Translations under genes and position numbers: made by a program | Origin: an uncultured Collinsella sp. | GTDB lineage: Bacteria; Actinomycetota; Coriobacteriia; Coriobacteriales; Coriobacteriaceae | Length of the DNA: 15,991 bases | Direction: 5' to 3' | Assembly (NCBI GenBank): GCA_900757185.1 | Contig: CAAEMX010000011.1 | Coordinates: 1-15,991, forward strand | In this document: positions 8,052-13,377 of the stretch, one piece after another | How positions within the stretch are numbered: the first letter of the stretch is position 1 | Layout of the letters: every line of letters begins with the position of its first letter | Notes under the pieces: generated by a model | Told to the model about the DNA's origin: nothing | Database searches by the model: none | The model's input: the letters and a program-made list of their open reading frames with translations, nothing else

Positions 8052-8087
8052 GCGCCCCCATCTCTGCGGGGGACGCTTTATAACGTC
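8052..8087 (-). promoter_or_regulatory. Leader hairpin and near-palindrome upstream of the glucosidase
   Basis: Just before the ribosome binding site, GCG+CCCCC (8052-8059) pairs with GGGGG+CGC (8068-8072 and 8074-8076) around an 8-nt loop, with A8073 bulged. Next to it lies the near-palindrome GACGCTTTATAACGTC (8072-8087, 12 of 16 symmetric), which contains the only A/T-rich -10-like bases in this GC-rich gap. It is a candidate operator or promoter for the glucosidase-PTS pair. I see no -35 and no U run. Confidence 0.3.
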
Positions 8088-8090
8088 CTT

Positions 8091-8141
8091 GCGGCCTCGC
8101 GCGCCTGGCCCGTGGCCCTTTCCCTGATGCGCGCGGGCCGC
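8091..8141 (-). terminator. Long GC-rich hairpin between permease and glucosidase genes
   Basis: GCGGCC-T-CGCGCGC (8091-8104) pairs with GCGCGCGGGCCGC (8129-8141): 13 pairs with one bulged base. A second stem in the loop, GGCC/GGCC, lies at 8107-8110 and 8114-8117. It begins 14 nt after the permease stop on minus, so it is placed to end that transcript. No T run follows, so Rho-independent action is uncertain. It may instead separate expression of the permease from that of the two sugar genes. Confidence 0.45.
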
Positions 8142-8155
8142 CTGTGAAGGGGTGA

Positions 8156-9136
8156 CTAGCTGACGGCTTGTCCTGCGGCGGCGCGACGTGCCTCCCGGCC
8201 TCCAAGCAGGGAGGGGACCTGTGCCAGGCACACGCCGGCGAGGATGATGGCGACGCCCAGCCACTCGACGACGCCGAGCGGCTCGCCGAGGACGATCATG
8301 GCGATGAGCAGGCCGGCGGGGAGTTCCGCGGCGGCCATGACGGTGGACAGGCCCGCGGGCAGGTGCGGAGAGCCCATGCCGAAGAGCAGGACCGGGCAGA
8401 GCATGCCAAAGAAGCCGGCGATGACGGCAAAGGGCAGGATGCCCTGGGCGAGGACGCCCGAGACGACGTAGTCCGGACACACCGTGAGCGACATGACCAC
8501 GGAGCCCGCGCATACGATGACGCCACGCTGCTCGGACGAGCAGGGGGCCTCGACCTTGCCGGAGAGGGTGACAAAGAGGGAGCAGGACACGGCCGCCCCC
8601 AGCGCGCAGAGCAGGGCCACGGGGTCGTACCCGGTGATGCCGGTCTTGTAGACGCCGCTGGCGAACACCGTTCCGAAGACGATGACCAGGGCGGAGGCCA
8701 CTTGGAGGAGCCTCGGCGGCCGGCGCGTCATGACGGTCTGCCACACGAGCCCCAGCCACGTGAACTGGAAGAGGAGCGTGAGTGCCACCGGGGCGGGCAG
8801 CACGCTCATGGCGTAGCAGTAGAGGATTGAGGTGAGGCAGGTGAGGGCTCCCAGGCCCATGAGCTTGAGGGCGAGCTTCCAGCCCACGCGCTGCCAGCGG
8901 TGCCCGAGTGCGTGCCCTGCGAGCGTGGCGAGGGCGAAGAAGAGGCAGCCGAACCACGCCTGGCTCGCCACCACCTGCGCTGAGGTGAAGCCCGCGGCGT
9001 AGGCGAGCTTGTAGGTCGTGGCCATCGCACCGTAGCAGGCGCCGCCCGCAAAGACCTGGAGCGCCGCCTTGACCTGCCCCGCGCCCGCGGCTCCCGCCTC
9101 GGCGGTCTGTTGCTTGATTGTGTTTGTTTCTGCCAT
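8156..9136 (-). CDS. EamA/DMT-superfamily permease
   Basis: This 326-residue integral membrane protein has about ten hydrophobic helices in two repeated halves, the layout of EamA (drug/metabolite transporter) permeases. Visible pieces are the first helix region (about 25-48, VFAGGACYGAMATTYKLAYA), a polytopic middle, and the second-repeat signature near the end, ELPAGLLIAMIVLGEPLGVV. That segment matches the conserved A/E-L-P..A.....GE.......G pattern of the family. The substrate cannot be told; family members export amino acids, nucleosides and other metabolites. The start at 9134-9136 (MAETNTIKQQ) has GGGAG at a good distance, and the frame upstream of it crosses a terminator-like hairpin. 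It lies 122 nt upstream of the glucosidase gene in the same direction, but hairpins in between make a shared operon uncertain. Confidence 0.85.
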   Translation of the reverse strand: MAETNTIKQQTAEAGAAGAGQVKAALQVFAGGACYGAMATTYKLAYAAGFTSAQVVASQAWFGCLFFALATLAGHALGHRWQRVGWKLALKLMGLGALTCLTSILYCYAMSVLPAPVALTLLFQFTWLGLVWQTVMTRRPPRLLQVASALVIVFGTVFASGVYKTGITGYDPVALLCALGAAVSCSLFVTLSGKVEAPCSSEQRGVIVCAGSVVMSLTVCPDYVVSGVLAQGILPFAVIAGFFGMLCPVLLFGMGSPHLPAGLSTVMAAAELPAGLLIAMIVLGEPLGVVEWLGVAIILAGVCLAQVPSLLGGREARRAAAGQAVS

Positions 9137-9253
9137 TAGGCTCCCTTCCGTCTGCTGTCTTGCAGATGCACGTCTCGTGCGTCTGTTCCCTGCAGTCGGA
9201 AGGTGGGCTCGTGCGGTCTTCTGGCGGTGCATGTGGTACCTGCTGCCAAGACG

Positions 9254-9289
9254 AAAAAAGCCACGCAACCGACTGCTCGGTTGCGTGGC
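9254..9289 (-). terminator. Intrinsic terminator (attenuator-like) in the permease leader
   Basis: On minus a perfect 13-bp stem, GCCACGCAACCGA/TCGGTTGCGTGGC (9260-9272 and 9277-9289, 4-nt loop), is followed by six Ts (9254-9259). It is a textbook minus-strand terminator. No minus-strand gene lies upstream for it to terminate; it sits 118 nt before the permease ATG. The position suggests premature termination control of the permease gene. Confidence 0.75.
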
Positions 9290-9305
9290 AAAAAGGTGGC
9301 TAGCG

Positions 9306-9385
9306 CCCAGAAAAGTCCACGCGTTTTTAGACTGGGACAAAGTACTACAACAGGTGAGATTCCGTCAAGAAAAACCGAAGAAAAA
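9306..9385 (-). promoter_or_regulatory. Candidate promoter and anti-terminator segment upstream of the permease attenuator
   Basis: On minus, TTGACG (9362-9367) resembles a -35 box; the -10 is weak (TAGTAC, about 15 nt on). Downstream, CCCAG/CTGGG (9306-9310 and 9332-9336) can close a loop that displays GCGTGG (9317-9322). That hexamer is complementary to CCACGC in the terminator arm (9283-9288), so an alternative fold is possible. The pairing is short and this remains a hypothesis. Confidence 0.25.
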
Positions 9386-9430
9386 AGTGAGCCTCTGCCC
9401 GCCGTACCTGTAGCGGTCGTTTCCCCGAAC

Positions 9431-9583
9431 GGGGCGGTGCTGTTGGGGGCTGTCTCGATCTGTAACAGTAAGACCCGGTTTTGGTCCGTAGATGTTACAG
9501 ATTTAGACGTTTTGTCGGGGCGGTTTCCGTTTGTCTTGATCTGTAACAGTTAGGGGTCAAAAGTGGGTCTAGATGTTACAGAT
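9431..9583. repeat. Two tandem copies of a palindromic intergenic repeat (81-bp period)
   Basis: Each copy has ATCTGTAACA and, 25 nt later, its inverse TGTTACAGAT. Copy 1 is at 9458-9502 and copy 2 at 9539-9583, both exactly 45 bp. The arms are identical between copies while the central 25 nt differ considerably. GGGGCGGT precedes each copy (9431-9438 and 9517-9524), and GTCT/AGAC-type bases extend the stem of copy 1. The repeats lie in a gene-free gap between divergent genes. They have the look of a dispersed REP-like element rather than an operator pair. A CRISPR array is excluded by the number, spacing and form of the repeats. Confidence 0.75.
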
Positions 9584-9618
9584 TGAGATTGTTGAGGATG
9601 GGTGAGGGTAGCTAATTC

Positions 9619-9678
9619 GGACGGGGCTATTTTAGCTACCCTGCAAGTGGGGTAGCTAAAATAGCCCCGTCCCTTTTT
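9619..9678 (+). terminator. Perfect 23-bp-stem hairpin with T run
   Basis: Arms 9619-9641 and 9650-9672 are perfect complements around an 8-nt loop, followed by TTTTT (9674-9678). The form is a plus-strand intrinsic terminator, yet every gene from 5123 to 9136 is on minus, so no plus gene runs into it. The stem is much longer than a terminator needs. The outer GGACGGGG matches the hairpin at 4528-4577, so I favour a palindromic mobile repeat over a dedicated terminator. It would still block stray transcription into the DJ-1 gene. Confidence 0.7.
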
Positions 9679-9698
9679 AAACAATGGAAAATCGAGCG

Positions 9699-9726
9699 TG
9701 GCAAGCGGAGGTCTTCGGGGTATAAG
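9699..9726 (+). promoter_or_regulatory. Candidate promoter of the DJ-1/maf operon
   Basis: TATAAG at 9721-9726 is a good -10 candidate 37 nt before the ATG. TGGCAA at 9699-9704 (16-nt spacer) is a weak -35. Confidence 0.35.
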
Positions 9727-9763
9727 ACGGCTAATTGTATGCCGCCTTACGAAAGGAACTCTC

Positions 9764-10306
9764 ATGCCCAGCGTTGCCGTTCTCGCCGCCGATGGCTTTG
9801 AAACGATTGAATGCCTGACCATGGTCGACGTCATGCGTCGCGGCGGCGTGCGCGCCACGCTCGTCTCGATCATGCCCACGCGCGAGGTCGTAAGCTCGCT
9901 GCAGATTCCCGTGACTTGCGATACCCTCTTTGACGAGATCAACTTTGACGAGTACGACTGCGTCGTGCTGCCCGGCGGCCTGCCCGGTGCCACCAACCTG
10001 CGCGCCGACCAGCGCGTCTGCGACGTAGTCTGCGATTTCGCCGCGACCAAGCACGTTGCCGCCATCTGCGCCGCCCCGTTTATCCTGGGCGAGCTTGGTC
10101 TACTCGAGGGGCGCCGCGCCACATGCTTCCCTGGCTTTGAGAAGAGCTTCCCCGAGGGAGCTTATACCGGCGAGAAGGTCACGCAAGACGGCAATATCAT
10201 CACTGCCAGCGGCATGGCGCAGTCACTCCCCTTTGCCTTGGAGCTGCTGCGCACGCTCGCCGGTGACAAGGCCGTCGAGAAGGTCGCCGAGGGCATCCAA
10301 CTATGA
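9764..10306 (+). CDS. DJ-1/PfpI (ThiJ/YajL-type) family protein
   Basis: This 180-residue cytoplasmic protein is of the DJ-1 branch. The reactive cysteine is C102 in the nucleophile elbow AAICAAP, and the partner acid aligned with DJ-1 E18 is E16 in FETIECLTMVDVMRR. VVLPGGLPGATNLR (67-80) and GRRATCFPGFE (117-126) are further family signatures. YajL and DJ-1 proteins protect against carbonyl and oxidative stress; whether they act as glyoxalases or deglycases is disputed. The start at 9764 is fixed by AAAGGA 6 nt upstream. The stop overlaps the maf ATG by 4 nt, so the two are translationally coupled. Confidence 0.88.
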   Translation: MPSVAVLAADGFETIECLTMVDVMRRGGVRATLVSIMPTREVVSSLQIPVTCDTLFDEINFDEYDCVVLPGGLPGATNLRADQRVCDVVCDFAATKHVAAICAAPFILGELGLLEGRRATCFPGFEKSFPEGAYTGEKVTQDGNIITASGMAQSLPFALELLRTLAGDKAVEKVAEGIQL

Positions 10307-10884
10307 TCTTGGCTTCGCAATCGCCGCGCCGCATTGAGCTGATGCACGAGGCAGGCTACAACATTCGCGTGATTCCCGCAGATATCGATGAAACGCCCTT
10401 TGATGGCGAAGCTCCGCTTACGCTCGTCGAGCGTTTGGCGCGTGCCAAAGCCGCTGCCGTCGCCGCCGAGCATGCCGAGCCCAATGAGCTGACCGTCGCG
10501 GCCGATACCATCGTCACCTTCGATGGCAAGATTTTGGGTAAGCCGGCAAACGAGGACGAGGCGCGCACCATGCTCCGCGAGCTTTCGGGCCGCACGCACC
10601 AGGTTGCGACCGGCGTCTGCATCGTTAAAGCCGGCGACGCTACAGCTCCGCATGCCGCCGAGAGTCTGTCGTTTGTCGATGTGACCGACGTGACGTTCTA
10701 TGAGCTTACCGAAGAGCAGATCGAGCACTATGTCGCCTCCGGCGAACCCATGGACAAAGCCGGCGCCTACGGCATCCAGGGCACAGGCGGCCGCATGCTC
10801 GTGCATGACATTTCGGGCGACTTCTACAACGTGGTGGGCTTGCCCATCGCTCGCGTCGCACGCGCGATTCAAAAACTCTCGTAA
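10303..10884 (+). CDS. maf: Maf-family nucleoside triphosphate pyrophosphatase
   Basis: Maf proteins hydrolyse non-canonical or modified nucleoside triphosphates to monophosphate and pyrophosphate. The 193-residue sequence shows ILASQSPRR (2-10), AADTIVTFDGKILGKP, the SG..H.V.TGV segment, EPMDKAGAYGIQG, and FYNVVGLP near the end, all hallmarks of the family. The SPRR start, rather than SPWR, favours the dTTP/UTP-type (YhdE) subgroup over the 7-methyl-GTP-type (YceF). That is inference from one motif. The start overlaps the DJ-1 stop (ATGA), so no separate ribosome binding site is needed. Confidence 0.92.
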   Translation: MILASQSPRRIELMHEAGYNIRVIPADIDETPFDGEAPLTLVERLARAKAAAVAAEHAEPNELTVAADTIVTFDGKILGKPANEDEARTMLRELSGRTHQVATGVCIVKAGDATAPHAAESLSFVDVTDVTFYELTEEQIEHYVASGEPMDKAGAYGIQGTGGRMLVHDISGDFYNVVGLPIARVARAIQKLS

Positions 10885-10892
10885 TTGCATCT

Positions 10893-10924
10893 GGCGCTGG
10901 GTATCCCCCAGCGCCTACAATTTT
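10893..10924 (+). terminator. Terminator-like hairpin after maf
   Basis: GGCGCTGGG (10893-10901) pairs with CCCAGCGCC (10907-10915) around a 5-nt loop, then TACAATTTT. It begins 8 nt after the maf stop. The T run is interrupted, so it may be leaky. Confidence 0.6.
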
Positions 10925-10945
10925 GCCGTACCGTACGGATCCCGA

Positions 10946-10962
10946 CCGGGCATAAGGCCCGG
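10946..10962 (+). promoter_or_regulatory. Leader hairpin before the peptidase gene
   Basis: CCGGGC/GCCCGG (10946-10951 and 10957-10962) with an ATAAG loop lies 13 nt before the AGGAG ribosome binding site. I see no convincing promoter in the 100-nt gap, so the peptidase gene may depend on readthrough from maf. Confidence 0.35.
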
Positions 10963-10984
10963 CGGAAAACCGATAGGAGAAAAT

Positions 10985-11986
10985 ATGGACACGCTGCTCG
11001 AAGCCATCGATGTTTGCAATGTCGATGGCTTTTGCTATGGCAACTATACGGACGAGGAGGCCGGCACCGGTTGCACCGTAATCGTGGCACCCGAGGGCGC
11101 CACCGGCGGCGTTGACGTTCGCGGCGGTGCCCCGGCATCGCGCGAAACCGACCTGCTGCGACCCGAGAACACCGTCGACAAGGTCCACGCCGTCTGCCTT
11201 TCGGGTGGATCGGCCTTTGGCCTCGAGGCTGCAAGCGGCGTCGCTCGCGAGCTTGAGAGCCGCGGCATCGGCCTTCCCGTCGGCCCCACGCAAGTGCCCA
11301 TCGTGTGCTCCAGCTGCATCTTCGACCTCGCCTTTGGCGACCCCGCCGTTCGCCCCGACATTGAGGCCGGCATCGCCGCCGTGCGCGAAGCACTCGACAA
11401 CACCCCCACCACGCTCGAGCAGGGCAATGTAGGTGCCGGCACAGGTGCCACCGTCGGAAAGCTCATGGGCCCCGCCACCTGCATGAAGGCCGGCCTTGGC
11501 GCTGCCGCCGTGGCGCTCGGTCCCGTTAAGGTAGGCGCCGTGGTTTCGGTCAACGCCTGCGGCAACGTGGTCGACCCCTTCACCGGAGAGTGGGTCGCCG
11601 GCATGCGCGCCGCCGCCGATAGCGACCAGATCGTCGACATGGAACTCGCAGCCTTTGCCGCCGCCGGATCCATGCAGATGCCGCTCGACCGCACCAACAC
11701 CACCATCAGCTGCATCGTCACCAACGTTGAGCTCACCAAGGCTCAGGCCACCAAGGTCTCCCAGATGGCCGCAGACGCCTACGCACACGCCATTCGTCCC
11801 ACGCACACCACCAACGACGGCGACACCATCTACACCCTCGCCAGCGGCAAACTAGACGCTCAGACAAGCGCCACCGTTCCCCTAGACCTGCTGGGCATGC
11901 TCGCCGTAAGGGCCCTACAGACCTCCATCGTAAACGGAGCCAAAAACGCCAAAACCTCCCACGGCATCCCCGGCGCCGCGAAGTAG
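10985..11986 (+). CDS. P1/S58-family (DmpA/NylC-like) self-processing peptidase
   Basis: The 333-residue protein belongs to the P1 family of N-terminal nucleophile hydrolases (peptidase family S58: DmpA aminopeptidase, NylC nylon-oligomer hydrolase). It shows SGGSAFGLEAASGV (73-86), QGNVGAGTGATVGK (146-159), KAGLGAAAV (168-176), and RTNTTISCIVTN (236-247). In NylC-type members the chain cuts itself between Asn and Thr, and the freed Thr is the nucleophile. Here that pair would be N238/T239. The biological substrate is unknown; family members release N-terminal residues from small peptides or amides. The start is fixed by AGGAG and an ATG at 10985; the long frame upstream is out of frame with maf and not coding. 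It is the last gene of the plus-strand run. Confidence 0.87.
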   Translation: MDTLLEAIDVCNVDGFCYGNYTDEEAGTGCTVIVAPEGATGGVDVRGGAPASRETDLLRPENTVDKVHAVCLSGGSAFGLEAASGVARELESRGIGLPVGPTQVPIVCSSCIFDLAFGDPAVRPDIEAGIAAVREALDNTPTTLEQGNVGAGTGATVGKLMGPATCMKAGLGAAAVALGPVKVGAVVSVNACGNVVDPFTGEWVAGMRAAADSDQIVDMELAAFAAAGSMQMPLDRTNTTISCIVTNVELTKAQATKVSQMAADAYAHAIRPTHTTNDGDTIYTLASGKLDAQTSATVPLDLLGMLAVRALQTSIVNGAKNAKTSHGIPGAAK

Positions 11987-11998
11987 CCTAACCTGACC

Positions 11999-12121
11999 GG
12001 TTGTCCGGTGGGCTTGGTTATGTTTGCTGCTCTACAGTCCTGGCTCGCACGAAGAGCACATTAAGTGCTCTTCGGCTCGTGCGGAACTCGCGACAAACAT
12101 AACCAAGCCCACCGGACAACC
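11999..12121 (-). repeat. Large palindromic element A (28-bp perfect stem, 67-bp structured core)
   Basis: Outer arms 11999-12026 and 12094-12121 are perfect 28-bp complements. Inside, GAAGAGCAC/GTGCTCTTC (12051-12059 and 12065-12073) forms a 9-bp apical stem, with CGCAC/GTGCG below it. Read on minus, the core carries CGAGTTCCGCACG before the apical stem and CAGGACTGT after it, the same blocks as element B at 12218-12320. Core length is exactly 67 nt in both. It starts 12 nt after the peptidase stop. It could act as a terminator, but no U run follows on either strand. Confidence 0.85.
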
Positions 12122-12198
12122 TACCAATCAGATTCTTTTCAGCCCAGGCCCCTGTGTACCGCGCGTCCAAGATTTTCAAATTCAGCCGTCTGACATAA
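12121..12198 (+). pseudogene. Remnant of a glycosyltransferase C-terminus
   Basis: On plus, the frame ending at the TAA at 12196-12198 reads APVYRASKIFKFSRLT. The intact glycosyltransferase on minus ends with SKIFKFN, so SKIFKF is shared at the same distance from a stop codon. The nucleotides are also alike in inverted orientation (17-nt stretch near 12166-12183 and 12349-12366). I read this as the last codons of a second, related glycosyltransferase lost by deletion or inversion. A chance match of six residues cannot be fully excluded. It lies between the two large palindromes. Confidence 0.4.
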
Positions 12199-12217
12199 AG
12201 CAAGACATAGCAGAGGA

Positions 12218-12320
12218 CCCCTGGTCCTTAACTTGATACGAGTTCCGCACGCAAAGGAGGCGCCAGTGGCGCCTCCGTCTTGCGCAGGACTGTTCGAAGT
12301 AGCAAGTTAAGGACCAGGGG
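12218..12320 (+). repeat. Large palindromic element B (18-bp perfect stem, 67-bp structured core)
   Basis: Outer arms 12218-12235 and 12303-12320 are perfect 18-bp complements unrelated in sequence to those of element A. The apical stem is GGAGGCGCC/GGCGCCTCC with an AGT loop (12256-12264 and 12268-12276), with CGCAA/TTGCG below it. The conserved CGAGTTCCGCACG and CAGGACTGT occupy the same positions as in element A. It lies 25 nt downstream of the minus-strand glycosyltransferase stop. Confidence 0.85.
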
Positions 12321-12345
12321 CCCCCGTTACCCGAGCATTTCTGTG

Positions 12346-13377
12346 CTAGTTGAATTTGAAGATCTTTGAGGCAAGATGGTATAGGCCGAGTGTGGTTTTG
12401 TCTCCGGCCCGTCCATGCAGGTTGGTAAAGAATCCAACCACGCCGTAGCGAGCGCGACGATACATGCGCTCGTCGTACTCCTTCAGGTCCTTCCACAACG
12501 TCTTCAGGCGCTCATCGGCACAATCTTCCTCGGAAAGCTTGGTGAGCACCGAGCAAATCGCCATCATCATGGTGAAGTAGCCCATCATGTACGAACGCAG
12601 ACGCGAGGACTCAACGTCCTGGTACAGGTGGAACGATTCCATCATGATGCGCGTTACGCGGAACTGCTGACCCAGGCGCTTGACCATCGTGGCCTCATTG
12701 ACGCTCTGGCCCTCGCGACCGATAAAGTAGCGATAGAGGTCGATGTCGGCGTAGTACATGGTCTTGCAGCGCGGCAGCGGCACGTATGCGTAGATATTAT
12801 CCACGTAGAACGTGTGTGCCGGCATAGGCAGATTGGACTCGCGCAGTACGTCGGTGCGATAGCACAGGCTGTGCATGAGCAGGTTCTGATCGGGACGGAA
12901 GTGTCCGATCTGGTCCCAAGAGAAAATCTTTTTGCGCGGCAGGGCAAACTTGTAGCCAATAGCGGTATGCGTGCCCTCGTAAACCTTCTCGTACACGTAG
13001 TTCGAGATAAACAGGTCGACGCGCTGGTCGCGCTCCTCAAAGCCACGCAGAATCGACAGCATGGTCGAAAGCGCCGCACCGTCGAGCCAGTCGTCCGAGT
13101 CAACGACCTTATAGTACGTACCATGCGCCTCACGCAGGCCCGAGAGGACGGCGATACCGTGGCCGCCATTCTCCTGGTGCACCGCACGGATGGTACCAGG
13201 ATAACGGGCCTCCCACTCGTCGGCCTTGGCGGCCGTCTCGTCCTTGGAGCCGTCGTCCACCACGATAATCTCGATATCGGTGGCGTAATTGCTCCCCTCC
13301 AAGATGGAGGTGATGCAATGGTCCATATCCTTGGCAGCGTTATACGAGGGAATACCGAATGTTATGACTTTATGCAT
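12346..13377 (-). CDS. Family 2 glycosyltransferase, probably surface glycan
   Basis: The 343-residue cytoplasmic GT-A enzyme opens MHKVITFGIPSYNAAKDMDH. The nucleotide-sugar site is EIIVVDDGSKDET (36-48, D41/D42), and the metal-binding D-x-D is VVDSDDWLDG (D93-D95). No membrane helix is evident. The ATG at 13377 overlaps the glf stop by 8 nt, which implies translational coupling; an in-frame ATG at 13395 would give six more residues. Neither has a strong ribosome binding site. Because it is cotranscribed with UDP-galactopyranose mutase, a galactofuranosyltransferase role is reasonable, but the acceptor and donor are inference. Confidence 0.88.
   Translation of the reverse strand: MHKVITFGIPSYNAAKDMDHCITSILEGSNYATDIEIIVVDDGSKDETAAKADEWEARYPGTIRAVHQENGGHGIAVLSGLREAHGTYYKVVDSDDWLDGAALSTMLSILRGFEERDQRVDLFISNYVYEKVYEGTHTAIGYKFALPRKKIFSWDQIGHFRPDQNLLMHSLCYRTDVLRESNLPMPAHTFYVDNIYAYVPLPRCKTMYYADIDLYRYFIGREGQSVNEATMVKRLGQQFRVTRIMMESFHLYQDVESSRLRSYMMGYFTMMMAICSVLTKLSEEDCADERLKTLWKDLKEYDERMYRRARYGVVGFFTNLHGRAGDKTTLGLYHLASKIFKFN

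Noticed and set aside
6363..8147. 594-codon plus-strand open frame opposite the glucosidase and PTS genes
   Set aside because: It covers two well-identified minus genes and their gap. Its protein is rich in His/Val/Ala/Glu with no family motifs, typical of the antisense frame of GC-rich coding sequence.
6603..8957. 784-codon version of the glucosidase extending into the permease gene
   Set aside because: The extra 308 codons lie in the wrong frame of a clear membrane protein gene. A strong ribosome binding site and the conserved GH1 N-terminus fix the start at 8033.
9254..9420. T-box riboswitch upstream of the permease
   Set aside because: The terminator is right for it, but the conserved GGGTGG-ACCGCG anti-terminator sequence is absent.
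9431..9583. CRISPR-like reading of the repeats
   Set aside because: Only two copies; each repeat is a palindrome with divergent centre, with no constant repeat/spacer pattern and no cas genes.
12218..12320. Integron attC site
   Set aside because: The outer stem is perfect with no extrahelical bases, the GTTRRRY/RYYYAAC core boxes are not met, and no integrase or cassette array is present.
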